Source: Notospermus geniculatus
Taxonomy: Eukaryota > Nemertea > Pilidiophora > Heteronemertea > Lineidae
Reading direction: 5' to 3'
Assembly: GCA_002633025.1 (NCBI GenBank)
Contig: NMRB01000028.1
Location: forward strand, 377,985 to 441,984
DNA length: 64,000 nt
Shown here: positions 10,601 through 22,320 of the stretch, piece after piece
How positions within the stretch are numbered: position 1 is the first letter of the stretch
Layout: every line of letters begins with the position of its first letter
The notes under the pieces: generated by a model
Databases searched by the model: none
What the model saw: the letters and a program-made list of their open reading frames with translations, nothing else
What the model was told of the DNA's origin: nothing
Made by a program: the position numbers and the translations under genes

Positions 10601-11199
10601 GTAACTCATAAAGAATCAAGACAGATGTAGAAAATAGAATATTTAATCTGCTAATGATTTTGATAACATCGTAACAGCACCAGGAGTCTTTACAACAGTA
10701 AAGAGCAAAGGTAGAAGCAAAGAAACAAAGCAGGAATCAAAGTCAAGAATTTATGTTAGTCAACATTTCAACTCTCCAGCAGTTCCCAGGAAAACTTTGT
10801 CCTGTGTCTGTGAAACCATTTACTAGTGGGATCTTTCCCAAATGTCACAGTGCTTCAGCAATCAATTTGTAACATAATAACATGCATATAAAACCCTGGG
10901 GCCCTCCTGTACTCCAAGGCTGTACTCGATCAATAGGCCTACGATTGCTTTGCTCGTCTTTCACAATCCAAGCTATACTGCAAAATTCACTGTGGCTGCA
11001 GGCCATGCTGGCTTTTGATGAGTGGCCAGGCCTATCCTGTTGCATCGCTCTCGCATGGCAAACCGAGTCGTCACCATCAACCTCGACTTTCTATCAGCAA
11101 TTTTTAACAGCAATTCTGTAGCATTATATCAGCAATATGGTAGCATTTCCACAGCAATAAGCTGATATTTTTCATCCCCACTGTCATTTTTCATTGGAT

Positions 11200-12663
11200 T
11201 TACAGATCCGTCAGTAAACTGTAGTCAAAATGATATGAAAATGTCCACATCTGACTGATATCACTCTTGTTGCAAGCAGTTAGTTCCACAGACAGGTTGA
11301 CTGCACTCAGACAGTTGTCGTAACCAAGGACTTGTAGCTGACCGCTCTGGAAGATAGAATAGAGATTAACTGTTGAATTCTATAATTACCGTATATTGGT
11401 TTTTGTCAGAAGCAATTCTTGTGGTATTCGAAACCACAACCCGGTACCCCTGCCAGCAGTGAGGGGGCCAATCATTGATGAAATCCTGGTTCTGTAATTC
11501 TTGTGGGATTCAAACCCACAACTTGGAACCCATACCAGCAGTAAGGGCCAATGATGGAATGCTGGTTCTGCATTCGTGTGATGAAATGCTGCTTCTGCAC
11601 AAACTGCCAAGATATTTCAAATGGCTCCAAGAGTTACGAAGTCCATACTTACACTGCTGACAATCCATTTCGTAGGTGCCGTCTCACAGGTGACAAAGAT
11701 GACAGTCTCCCCATTTGACGACATGGTGAGGCAGACGTCCAAATGGATGAAATCTCCATTAACAGTAATATAGAATAACTGGAAACAAATAATTAAATTC
11801 ATTACTAAATATCCTTGAATTAATATCCTATGCCTTATGTGAGGGTTCGTGGATTCAAATCCGGTAGGAAGCTACATGTATGTCTGATAGCCTAGTGGAG
11901 CCTGATAGCCTAGTGGTTATAACGTCCGCTTGGCAAGCGGCAGGTCCCGGGTTCGAATCCAGCCCGGGCCATATGGGATTTCATTCCCGGCTCTTCACGT
12001 CCGTCGCATGGGACAGTAAGCCGTGGTGCCTTGTACCTTGTGTCTTTCCAAGGGCAGGTAAAATACCCCATCCAAGTGAGGAACATGAGTAGCTTGTGAT
12101 GGCCTCCTCCATACTTACCAGGGCCAATAATGCTATATAGCGTCGGCCCTGACGGAAAAATGAAGTACAAATGTATGTCTTTCACCTTAGAAACCTGTTA
12201 TTATTTCATGCCCTTGAATTATTAATACCAGTATTGAACTCTCTTGGAGCTGAGAGACTGGGTACAAGGCCTGTCCTGTTGCATCTGCCTTGCAAGGCAA
12301 CCAGAGTTGAGAGACTAGATACAATTTCAGGAGTAAATGATGGGAGCCTGAGTGAAGGCAGTCCTGTTCCAAAGCATTGGTATTGCATCACTTTGCTGAG
12401 ATATGCAGTGTGCACATGTAGATGTCAATGCAAAATCGGGATTCGAACCTTGAACCTGCTCTAAGAGCCAAAAGAGTAGGTCTAGGCCTACATGTACGTA
12501 CATACAAGGGTATTGAATTGGGTGATGCAATGTAACTAGCGGATACAATGTACGGTAATATTACCTGATTACCACGTTGACCGTGACATGCCATAAGTAA
12601 TGGTTGAGCACCTTCGTCAGCGTCTAACGAATCCAAACACATCCCAGACTTCTGGTTCCTCAT
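11200..12663 (-). CDS. Partial duplicate of GalNAc-transferase: three lectin-domain exons
   Basis: Exons 12565-12663, 11653-11778 and 11200-11346 match the last three exons of the complete gene at 22947-32473, with the same lengths, phases and stop codon. They encode the ricin-type beta-trefoil: a CLD-containing alpha repeat, a beta repeat ([11 protein letters not shown]) and a gamma repeat ending QMW. No catalytic exon is present; homology to the full gene stops at about 13005. By my reading most differences from the full copy are synonymous; two replacements occur in the last exon. It is therefore probably an allelic fragment placed in tandem by assembly, or a very young duplicate, not an old pseudogene. 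It cannot encode a working enzyme alone. Confidence 0.7.
11886..12170 (+). mobile_element. tRNA-derived SINE (family A), polymorphic between copies
   Basis: The head contains a tRNA-like section with the B box GGTTCGAATCC. The tail ends near GACGGAAAAATGAAGTACAA. ATGTATGTCT is duplicated at 11876-11885 and 12171-12180. The second block copy is uninterrupted here (near 23618). Other family members: 26551-26837, the split copy at 28499-28530 plus 28819-29045, and 3' fragments at about 59600-59690 and 61335-61420. Confidence 0.8.
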
Positions 12664-12763
12664 CTGAAATGAAGGAATGAAGTGGGAGTTGAAGTTTCAA
12701 ATGTGCCCCTCTGACAGCCGTGCAGTGAGGCAAAAATATGGCAATACAAAGACAGGTACATGT

Positions 12764-12960
12764 AGCATGGTGGTGTAGTGGTAAGGGCACGGGACTCATG
12801 ACCAAGAAGCCGTGGGGTCGACACCTGGTCGAGTCACCACTTCGTGCTGTAAACTGGTCTGAAAGGTTCAAGCGAAGCACTGCATGAGCTGCTACTTCAG
12901 TTCACCAGAATCGGTTCTGGACAGGCTGGGTAATGATGTGAAGTACCTGTGACAGTAAGA
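12764..12960 (+). mobile_element. tRNA-derived SINE (family B)
   Basis: Starts with GCATGGTGGTGTAGTGGTAA, a tRNA-like A-box region, then a degenerate B box and a conserved tail (GAAAGGTTCAAGCGAAGCAC). The same insertion is in the second block at about 24213-24420. Other members are at 28589-28805 and 45660-45835. Confidence 0.65.
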
Positions 12961-13005
12961 CTGCATTGTGCTGCAATTGCTGACATGCCTTGGCCCCTAC
13001 CTGTT

Positions 13006-14066
13006 TTACATATGATATTGCAAAGAGTGCATGGGCACACCAACATTGACACCTGGACCTTTTCGCAGCAGATTCACAACAAGGACAAAACCTGCTGCGA
13101 CAGCGTAAGTCTCTTCATTGGGCCTTCCTATTTAGAGGCAGCCACTGCATGCACAGGATACAATGCAAATGCAATATAAAGAATGGTGTCTGAAAACACT
13201 CAAAACTGTGGTTAAAAGTAGTCTATACTTTGGCGGAGAAAGAGGGCGTGTGCCACACCCCCACCCCACCCCACCCTATCTGCCTCAGTGCTCCTATCAT
13301 TCTACAAGCGATAACTACAAATAAATTCAAGCTACAGAAAAGTTTTTCTTGTTATTTTTACCTACTCTTCCTTTACCTATTCTTCCTTCTGATGTGAAAA
13401 TATTAATTTCGACACGTCAATCAGACCAGATTCAGAACGCTTGATGTCACTGTGTACGTTTGGAACACTATTTTTGGACAAAGGTTATTTTCATTTACAT
13501 GAGGTGGTTTCAAGTGTCGTCACTGTATGAAAATACATCGTTGGTAAAAATAACTGGCCGATTGCCTATAGAATCATTGACAACAACATCATGATGATGT
13601 AGATGTTTTGAGACAATGCTCCGAGAAATTTCGACGCGAGATGATACGTCCTCATCCCGCAATTCAGGGCTTTCTTGCACGCCTATCCTGCCCCCTCGTG
13701 GCGAAACGACGCAGGAGCGGAATGAATCCCGATGCATGACTGAGGCTCGATTGGTGTACTACATGCGCCTACTCAATTCCACAACTTCGAAGGAAAGTTA
13801 CTCTTCAATTCGATTGTGAAGCAAGGGAAAGACGAGTCAAATGCTATTCACGCTACGCTTCTCGGGTTTATTTGTCGGTGGGTACGAACGTCACTCTTCA
13901 AATCCGAGCTCTAAAATCTCAGTGTGTGGTTCTGTGAGATTTTATTCCATATTGTGGAAGATAATATGTAGAATCTGAACGCAGTCTTGGAAGCCCACGC
14001 CTACTCCGCTCCCGCATTTGATCAGTCGGAAGGACGGATTCTACCAAGACCGAGGTACAGTTAAAT
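13006..14066. other. Unique DNA between block copy 1 and the GPCR
   Basis: Homology with the second block stops at about 13005. A short open stretch at 13018-13106 is bounded by an AG and a GTAAGT donor but matches no family I know. The rest, including a C-rich run near 13258, shows no gene. Confidence 0.4.
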
Positions 14067-15068
14067 ATGGCGTTGAACGCCAGCGTTACAACCGTCAAAC
14101 AGGTCACGCAATCTGGTCTTTCCGATGAGGAGGCGAGGTTATCTTCAATCATTCTATTCATTCTCAATAAAGTATTCCCACCGGCGATCATCGTCGGAGG
14201 CCTTGTAGGCAACATCCTAATCTATTTGGTCCTAAATCAACCACAGTATGCAAAGCAGACGACATGTTTCTTCATGCGAACACTGGCCATCTGCGATAAC
14301 TGCAGCCTCGGACATCTCATGATCAGAACCATGGTGCTCTATCATCCCGGTTACATGCTATTCAAATCAGGCCGCTTCGTTTGTCCAATCATGGCCTTCT
14401 TTACTGGCGTCTACGGATTGTCCAATTGGACAACTACGGCCATGACCTTTGACCGTCTCATAGCAGTGAGATTTCCCCTGAAGGTAGCATCCTGGTGCAC
14501 GATGAAAAGATGCCGTGTTTGCGCCACCTGCATTTTTGTGGCCGGAATCGGAATTCTGATCCCGTACAGTTTTCGAAGCGTTAATCCGAGTGCTCTAGTT
14601 TTGAAGGAAATTTGCAGATTTGATCCAAATATATTTCCGATCTGGGTTCACAGTGTCATCCACTTAATCCAATCGTTTGGTCTGTTTACGACGCCATTTT
14701 GTCTCATTCTTCTCTTCAACATGTCCATCATTGGGACCCTCATCCTCGAAAGGATACGCCAAAAGGATTCTGTGTTAACAACATCTCGGGCGTCTGCTAA
14801 AGACGGTCACATTACGGTCCTGTTGCTGTTGGTAACGTCGGTATTTTTTGTGACCAACATTCCTTGGACACTTGACCAGCTAATATGGGACCCCAATCAA
14901 AAACTGACGCCGAAATCTGCGATGATAAGAAAGCTGACCTATGAAGTTGAAGTCTTGTTTCTTTTTCTCAACCCGTCTGTGAATTTCTATACATACTGTC
15001 TGGGCTGCAGAAAATTTCGTAACGATGTCAAAGCTATGTTTAGAAAAGTGTTGGAAGCGAAAAAATGA
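14067..15068 (+). CDS. Class A (rhodopsin-like) G-protein-coupled receptor, single exon
   Basis: A 333-residue intronless receptor with seven predicted membrane helices. Visible landmarks: an N-glycosylation site at Asn4; GN in helix 1 (48-49); LAICD, the LAxxD motif of helix 2 (73-77); Cys106 and Cys183 for the extracellular disulfide; DRL at 129-131 in place of DRY after helix 3; NIPW in helix 6 (near 264-267) in place of CWxP; and NPSVNFYTY (292-300), a variant NPxxY motif in helix 7. A short basic tail follows. It is probably a plasma-membrane peptide or chemosensory-type orphan receptor; the ligand cannot be inferred. The start is the first ATG of the open frame, ahead of helix 1. It sits alone between the two copies of the duplicated block. 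Confidence 0.85.
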   Translation: MALNASVTTVKQVTQSGLSDEEARLSSIILFILNKVFPPAIIVGGLVGNILIYLVLNQPQYAKQTTCFFMRTLAICDNCSLGHLMIRTMVLYHPGYMLFKSGRFVCPIMAFFTGVYGLSNWTTTAMTFDRLIAVRFPLKVASWCTMKRCRVCATCIFVAGIGILIPYSFRSVNPSALVLKEICRFDPNIFPIWVHSVIHLIQSFGLFTTPFCLILLFNMSIIGTLILERIRQKDSVLTTSRASAKDGHITVLLLLVTSVFFVTNIPWTLDQLIWDPNQKLTPKSAMIRKLTYEVEVLFLFLNPSVNFYTYCLGCRKFRNDVKAMFRKVLEAKK

Positions 15069-15782
15069 ACTGATTACCATTTTATCATGCCAAATGGAAA
15101 GGAATGCGGTGGTACCGACAGGCCTACCAATTTCCAACGGACAGAGTCCGGCCTGAACCTGGGCCTATTTAAATACCTCATCCTCTACTGCTACGCGGAG
15201 GTCTCGGCGCTCGGCCTCCGTACCCACTGCGGGTCCGTCAGTCGACGGGTTCCGTTGTCCCTTGGCCGTGCTCTAGCGATGAGTAGGAGACGAAACCTGC
15301 CATGTAACGGACCCGCACTTTCTATACCGGTTGCGGTGGCTTCGATCCATGTCGGATCAATCGATCATACTTCCACGTTTCTCCGTATGTTCCCGATGTT
15401 GGGATGAGCTTAAGCCCCCGTCACATTATATCCACCGGGCCCCGTACGATTTTCCCCACCCAACGGCTTGCTGTGGATTTTAGCGACAGTACAGGTCCAT
15501 TACGATTTTCATTTTAATTTTTTATTTTCATGTTCATTTTCATTTTCATTTCTACGGTTTTCTTTCCCCGGAGATCAGGGGCAATCTGTTTGTTTTTACT
15601 CGCCGTACGGGCCTCGGAGTGGATTGACGGGGGGGCTTTATATAGCGATGGTGTGGACCATTCTGCGGGATTGAATGGGAAGTCTCGTCTCAGCCTTCGT
15701 ATACGTGCAACTTGTCGAGTCGTCACTGTGACAAGAAATTACTTGTTTTCGCATCGATTTAAATGACAGGTTCTGTCTTGTC
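15069..15782. other. Intergenic, no gene seen
   Basis: It contains a run of ATTTTCATTTTCATTT-type low-complexity sequence (about 15500-15555). No exon or recognisable repeat boundary was found before the assembly gap. Confidence 0.5.
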
Positions 15783-15858
15783 NNNNNNNNNNNNNNNNNN
15801 NNNNNNNNNNNNNNNNNNNNNNNNNNNNNNNNNNNNNNNNNNNNNNNNNNNNNNNNNN
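15783..15858. other. Assembly gap (76 unknown bases)
   Basis: A run of n, followed by a run of C. The two sides cannot be assumed to be at their true distance. Confidence 0.99.
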
Positions 15859-15905
15859 CCCCCCCCCCCAGCCCATACTTATAGGCTATAAAGGCCTAAT
15901 ACTGA

Positions 15906-16263
15906 GCGTTTCGTCTTCGGCGCATTCAGGCCTCAGCTCCGGCCCGGAGCTCCGCCATAAAGGGTGTTTAAGACTTAGACGCGTGTAACTTCACTAAATG
16001 CACACACTTCCACCATACGGCCCTATATCTATCATTGAGAACTTTCCGGACGGGAATAGTAGGCCTACCGTAGGCCTACCGAGGGAAGTAGGCCTACCGA
16101 GGGAAGTAGGCCTAACTGGGTCAGGTCGAGCCGGGAGAGCATCTGAAGACGTCTGCTCTGTCTTATCAGGAAGTAAGGCTTTTATCCAAGGCCTGAATCG
16201 CAGAGTTTTTGATAACGGAGCTCCGGGCCGGAGCTGAGGTTGAATGCGCCGAAGACGAAACGC
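15906..16263. mobile_element. Inverted-repeat element (MITE-like)
   Basis: Arms of about 48 bases (GCGTTTCGTCTTCGGCGCAT at the left, complement at 16216-16263) enclose about 260 bases, including short AGGCCTACCGAGGGAAGT direct repeats at about 16068-16115. No coding content. Confidence 0.5.
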
Positions 16264-17050
16264 AGCTGCATGAGGAAGGGCAAAACGGTGGATATGGAAA
16301 TAAATCCTGACGCTGAGGGAAGAAAATAAAAAAATTACGTCACGATTGGTACCACAGTCGTCCGCTTGGTGGCTCTGTTGAACCCTAGCGGAAAATCGTG
16401 AAACCAATCTTGGCAAAATGAAAGTGAAAATGTCAACGATTCTGCCCTTAAAATTACCGATGAAATGCACAATTTAGGACGACTATCAGTATTTTAATCA
16501 AGTGAGTGTCAACTATAGCATATTCTTTCTGTTCTATGCTGACTGTCCGGTATTTTGGGACGAAGACTGCCCCACTCTGACTCTGGCCGCCCGGGCCTTG
16601 CCTTGTCCATGACTTTGCACGCGTCCCGCTGTCAAGCACTGCATGATGCACAGCACTTCGTGCACTGCGCACACATGACATGCATGATGATGCATGCAAC
16701 ACTGTGCAATAAGCACAGGCACCTCTCTCTGAGAGTCGTCAGTAGGGTTATTGGTTACTGGTTAAACTCGGGGTCAAGGGTTAGGGTTAGGGGGCTAAAT
16801 GTAGAGAGGTATCTAGGCCTAATCGGCCTATTTTACGCTTCGAACCGAACTGATCACTGCTGAGCCCACGTCCATCCGGCAGTGGCTGTGATCAGGTGAT
16901 GGGGATTCCCACAAGCTGCCTACGTCAACCCCCATCACAGCCAGATGGACGCTGGCTCAGCGTCCATAGGCCTACACTGTAGGCCCCCTACTCCTGCCAC
17001 GAGAGTTTGTTGCTCATGGAATGACTGTGTTTCCAATTAACAGGGTCGTC
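16264..17050. other. Intergenic, upstream of apolipoprotein-L-like copy 2
   Basis: No gene seen. An imperfect palindrome (GAGCCCACGTCCATC ... GATGGACGCTGGCTC) spans about 16862-16958. Homology with the first block starts at about 16976. Confidence 0.45.
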
Positions 17051-20000
17051 ATGTCTAACGAGCATCTTGCCCGGGATGCAGCCATTGAGGCCTACAACAG
17101 CAAGATGGAGGAGATGCATCTCCCGCTTGATGACCCTGAGGACTTAGCAGACGTACATGTGATATTTCTTCAGTATGCACTGCGTATATACTTCCAAACT
17201 CTGCTCATTCACGACGAGGGTGAGGTCAAACAACTTCAGGATGAGTTAATGGTAATAAAAAGAGCGTTTATTAATTGCAGAATCCTACATAGACTACAAA
17301 CTGTAATTAGCTGCTGAGGCCTGGTTTATACTCAATTCAATTCTCCCGTAGCACAGCCAAAACTCAAACTGGCATGTTAACATTAGCATCTTCATTACCA
17401 CTACCAGTATGCGTGCCACAATCAGATGGAGTATAAACCAAGCCTTTGGGTCACTCTTGTGCAGTGTTTCCCCCAGGAATTTTTTTTAGGGGAGGGATAA
17501 AGAGAAAATTTGACAGAATTCTTGGTCAGAAACACATATTTTGATTTTTAAGGGGGTGATATATCCCCCTGTCCGCTCCCCTCTAGCGGAAACACTGTTG
17601 TGATGTATGCAATGCAGGGTAACTTTGAGCCAGTTAATATCAGGACAGGAATACCTTTGTAGATTCTGACTGTTACTAATGAGACATTTTCGTTCTAAAG
17701 CCTGGCGCACACGAGAGCTTCCTGCTTACGTCAGGTTCATTCGTGGCACTTGCCTTAAGGAGGAAGCTTACGTGTGCGGTGAAGCCTGGCGCACACGAGA
17801 GCTTCCTGCTTACGGAAAAGTTCATTCGTGGCACTTGCCTTAAGGAGGAAGCTCCCGTGTGCGGTGCGATTCGAAGCTTCGTGCAGGCGTGGCGAAAAAT
17901 ATCAAACTGGTTTGATATTGGCTGCAGCGCCTCGAATGACGAAAATCAGTCGTGAATCGCACCGCACACGCAGGGATTGACATAAGCCAAGGCCATTTTC
18001 CAAAACACCCTTGCTGGCCCTCTATTCTAATCCAAAGTGGTTGTTGTCCAAGGTCACGGATGGTCAGTTTCAGCTAGACCCACAGGCAGTTTATTATAAC
18101 ATTCATCAAATGAAGGCACACAATAGGCCAAGGGTCAGCCAGCCATGGCCCTGGACACTTTAGAGGGCCAGCAAGGGTGTTTTGGAAAATGGCCTTGGCT
18201 TATGTCAATCCCTGCACACGGGAGCTTCCTCCTTAAGGCAAGTGCCACGAATGAACTTTTCCGTAAGCAGGAAGCTCTCGTGTGCGCCAGGCTTGAGATT
18301 CACGACTGATTTTTGTCATTCGAGGTGCTGCTGCCAATATCAAACCAGTTTGATATTTTTTGCCACGCCTGCACGAAGCTTTGAGCCGCACCGCACACGT
18401 AAGCTTCCTCCTTAAGGCAAGTGCCACGAATGAACTTTGCCGTAAGCAGGAAGCTCTCGTGTGCGCCAGGCTTAAGGCCCAGCCTTAAAACTCGCACTCC
18501 CTATTTTTCTCTCCAGAAATTATTAGAGGAGAGGCTTGTCTTCTATCAAAATGAAAACAAGAGGTTGTCCAAAGAGAAGTGTCAACAGCGACTTGCAGAA
18601 TTACATAAAGTGATCAATGATAATGTTAAAGAGGGGAAGTATAAGAAGGAAGGTGGGAAAGAAAGCTATGATGATGATGTGAATGAATTGAAGGAGGCAT
18701 ATCAAGCAACTGAAGGCCTTGGAGAAATGGTAAGTACCTGTACGTGATGAAGAAAGGCAAAAAAAAAATGTGAAAAAATTGGTTCAAAACTGATATGGTT
18801 CATGATAAGAAAATTCCATTCTACCCAGAAATCATAGGTTTGCTATGCTGGTCACTTGACAGTACTTGCTGATGGGGATTTAGCACAGTGGTGTGCACGC
18901 TTTCCCTCAGTGCTGACGGTGTTGCCTCATGTGGAGACGTGGGTTCATATTGGGTTCGAATCCCGATTCTACCCAGATGAAGTTGTTGGTGATACAGTAT
19001 TTTGAAATTTGCCTCAAGTATGTGGCTGGATGGCTTTGTGGCAGAGTTGCATGTAAGAGTGAACTGTATTTCATTGGGATGCTAACACAGACCAGTTACA
19101 TGTAGGTCTCAGTTCAAACCCTTCAATGGATTGCAATGAAGTTCAACCACTTTGCTTATGTTCTTTCAGAAGGAAGAAATGCTGGCTGAGTTCTTTCATC
19201 AGGACAAGGTTGAAACAAAGGGAGAAGAAGATGGATGTGAACCTCCAAGAACAAAAATAGGTAGGCCTAAAAAGAGGAGTTCTTGGTTCAGCCTAGTAGT
19301 ACCGGTAAATATGGACGGTCAAGTCTTTTCCAGAACATGCAGAATGTCCAGGCATATTTGCACTTACGGTAGTTGATTGAGACGGTTTTTGAGTGCTCAT
19401 GTCCTCTTTTTCAGATGGTTTCCGGGGCATGATGGAAGAGTTGAGATCACTGTTTGAACGTTTCCTAGAGAAACCAATTGTAAGTCGGCTAAAATTCCTT
19501 GTTAGATTGAAATTGATTTGGATACTTTCATTGTTCCACCATCAGGCACTACTACTTCACCCCTGGAGACAGAAAGGGGCTGTTCGTTTTCGTCACTTGA
19601 GGAATCTGAGTTGTGATCCTTGAGAAATGGAGAAAGCTATGAAGCTGCAAATTGAAGCAATTATTCTGTACAGCACAACAAATAATCCCTGCAATTTGCA
19701 AGTGCATAGCTTTTTCCGTTTTCCCAAGGATCACAACTCAGATTCCTCAAGTGACGAAAATGAACAGCCCATTTGTAGTTTTCCATTCCTGACAGCGCAA
19801 CTGCGTTACTTTCATCAACTGGTGTGCTCCTAAGGGTTTACCAATTGCAGACTGCAGATGTGTCACAAATTCAAAACCCTGTTTGTATGCAAGTAACGAC
19901 TGCATGCATCCCAAAGTCACTTTGAATGATTAAAGCGAATCGATAGCGGATTTTGTTTACATTTGGCTGGTGTTTGTAAACACAAAATTCAGCCAATCAA

Positions 20001-20722
20001 AATGCACGAAAATTTCTTTGTTGACATTCTGGAGAAGTTTGTTTACATTTTTTCCTGAAAATTCGTCCCCTTTCAAATTCTATTTCTAAATCAAATTTTT
20101 TCGCTTTCGATTCGCTTTAACAATCATTTCTCTTCAGTTGCAGTTTTCATTGTTCCCACTATGTTAGTTTCTGGTTCTTCTACTGATTGCAAATTTTCAG
20201 ATTTGGCAGAAGACACGCCTGGACAACATATCATGGCTGCGACAACAAGCTTTTGAACTAGAGAAACACAAGAAGAATGTCAACATAGCTACTGTGGCAG
20301 GCACAAGCATTGGAATGGCAGGCACTATTAGTGGAATTGTGATCATATCTGTGGCCCTTGCACCTGTAACATTTGGTGCCAGTTTAGCACTCGGGCTGGG
20401 ATTAGGCAGTGCTGCTGTCAGTATTGGTAAGTTCTCAATCAGTGATTAAATTTCTTAGTCCTTATAAGGATTGCTTACCTAAAATGACCATTGATTACAG
20501 CTGAAGTCCCACCTTGACTTTACCCAGGAAATCTTCAATAAAATTCATAAACATGTTATTTTTTGGCACCAGAACATAGTGTTCTGTGCCACAATAACCC
20601 CTCTCTGATTACAGGTGGTGCTGCAACTGCTATAGGAGCTCAACAGATTAAAAAGCGTAAGATTGACAAAGATGCTGAGACAGAGGCAACAAGACGAATG
20701 CAGCAAGACATAGAGTTGTGGG
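17051..20722 (+). CDS. Apolipoprotein-L-like protein, copy 2 (5' six exons, truncated)
   Basis: Exons 17051-17251, 18517-18729, 19170-19260, 19415-19479, 20201-20426 and the first 108 bases of the next (20615-20722). Lengths, phases and splice sites match copy 1. Against copy 1 I count about six synonymous changes and one replacement (Ile to Val in the hydrophobic hairpin). Sequence stops at an unknown base (20723), after which it resumes at the equivalent of about 9068 in copy 1. The last exon parts, including the C-terminal coiled coil, are therefore missing. The pattern fits an incompletely assembled second allele better than a decayed gene. Confidence 0.75.
17971..18214. mobile_element. 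hAT-like MITE present only in copy 2
   Basis: The ends are CAGGGATTGACATAAGCCAA and its reverse complement, with arms of about 50 bases. CACACG is duplicated at 17965-17970 and 18215-18220. Copy 1 has a single CACACG at 4112-4117, an intact empty site inside the foldback element. Confidence 0.8.
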
Positions 20723-21556
20723 NTGGCTTTAAATTACCGGTACCGGGACTTTCATGATATTGATGGTCAAAACTTCCAATCTGTGTTCACGACTTCTGTT
20801 CCTTTTTTGCCGAGTCATAACTGTCATTGACGGGCAACTGTATTCATAGACTCGGGCTTGGTAGTTCATCAGTTCCTCCCGTCATTCAACCAGTCACAAG
20901 GTGAATGAGAGCAGTGGAATTGGTGACGTGGTCAGCTGAATTGGATCACGTATAAACCAGGCTCACATTTGTGCCAGTGAGTGGGGAGAACAGTGACGTC
21001 AAATTTGTACAGTTAATGAACAGTTGAGGAGCCTACCTTGTCCCAGCATGTTGGTACACGGTCACAGCTGACCTGGCATAGAAGCTCTGATCCTAGTCAT
21101 CTCTCCTCTCGTTTCACACTTTGGTAATGATTACGTTTGCCAACATTTATGGGGGTATTTTGGTTCTCTCGAGTCCATTGGACATTTTAAGGAAAATAAC
21201 ATGACAGTTTCATATGTGATATTATGCTGAAATGCTTCCCGTTTAGTTCTGAGACAAAAATTTTGTGTTCTGTTTGCTTTTATTTTGTTGTTTTGTTTCT
21301 ATGTATGGGGTGATGTAATTCAATTTCAAAGTGAGTTAATGTGGTTAAAGTATACAAATTGATCTAAATTGTTTAACTTATTTACCTGTTGGCCTTTTGC
21401 TAATCATGAGAAATTGTATTTTTAATCTGTCTGTTGGAATCATCATGTACAGCTTGTATAAATAAAATCGCTCATCGATGTTTTGCAAATTCATTGTTAT
21501 TTTCTCTCAAATGTTCATCAGCCATGCGTATTCACCCAGTATTTGTGTTTTTTTCG

Positions 21557-22320
21557 AGTTATTTCCCTGTGCTGCGCAATATGAATGTCTTTCATAATCT
21601 GTATTTGCCTGTGCTGCCCATTATTAATGTTTTCCCTAATCCCTACTTGCTGTGCTGCCCAATATGAATGTTTTCCATAATCCCTACTTGCCCGTGCTGC
21701 CCAATATAAATGTTTACCATAATCCCTAGTACTTGCCTGTGCTGCCCAATATGAATGTTTTCCATAATGCCTCTTGCCCGTGCTGCCCAATATGAATGTT
21801 TTCCATAGTCCCTACTTGCCTGTGCTGCCCAAAATGAATGTTTTCCATAATCCCTACTTGCCTGTGCTGCCCAATATGAATGTTTTCCATAATCCCTACT
21901 TGCCCGTGCTGCCCAATGTGAATGTTTTCCATGATCCCTGCTTGCCCATCCTGCCCAATATGAATGTTTTCCATAATGCCTCTTGCCCATGCTGCCCAAT
22001 ATGAATATTTTCCAAAATCCCTACTTGCCTGTGCTGCCTAATATGAATGTTTTCTGTAATCCTATTTGCCTGTGCTGCCCAATATGTTTTGTTCAAGTTC
22101 TTCCCTGTGCTTCACAATATGAATGTTATGTACTGGTACAAGCCCTAGTATTCACTATGCTGCCCAATAATGATAATGTTTTATACAAGTCCTACATAAT
22201 TAGGCTGCCCAATAGTGAATATGAATGTTTTATGCAATCCTTACTTGCCTGTGCTGCCCAGTATATGAATGTTTTGTACAAGTTCTTCCGTGTGCTGCCC
22301 AATATGAATGTTTATATTGG
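21557..22320. repeat. Minisatellite, ~42-bp unit, copy 2 (about 18 units)
   Basis: Same unit as at 10130-10600, but with several more repeats and fewer degenerate ones. The flanks align with those of copy 1, so this is a length difference at one locus type. Confidence 0.85.

Noticed and set aside
11886-11965. Functional tRNA gene (A and B box present)
   Set aside because: The tRNA-like part is followed by a conserved tail and flanked by a target-site duplication, so it is a SINE head. The same applies to the heads near 12764, 18868, 26551 and 28589.
16784-16802. Telomere-like TTAGGG repeats
   Set aside because: Only two units, and similarly few near 38228; far too short to indicate a telomere.
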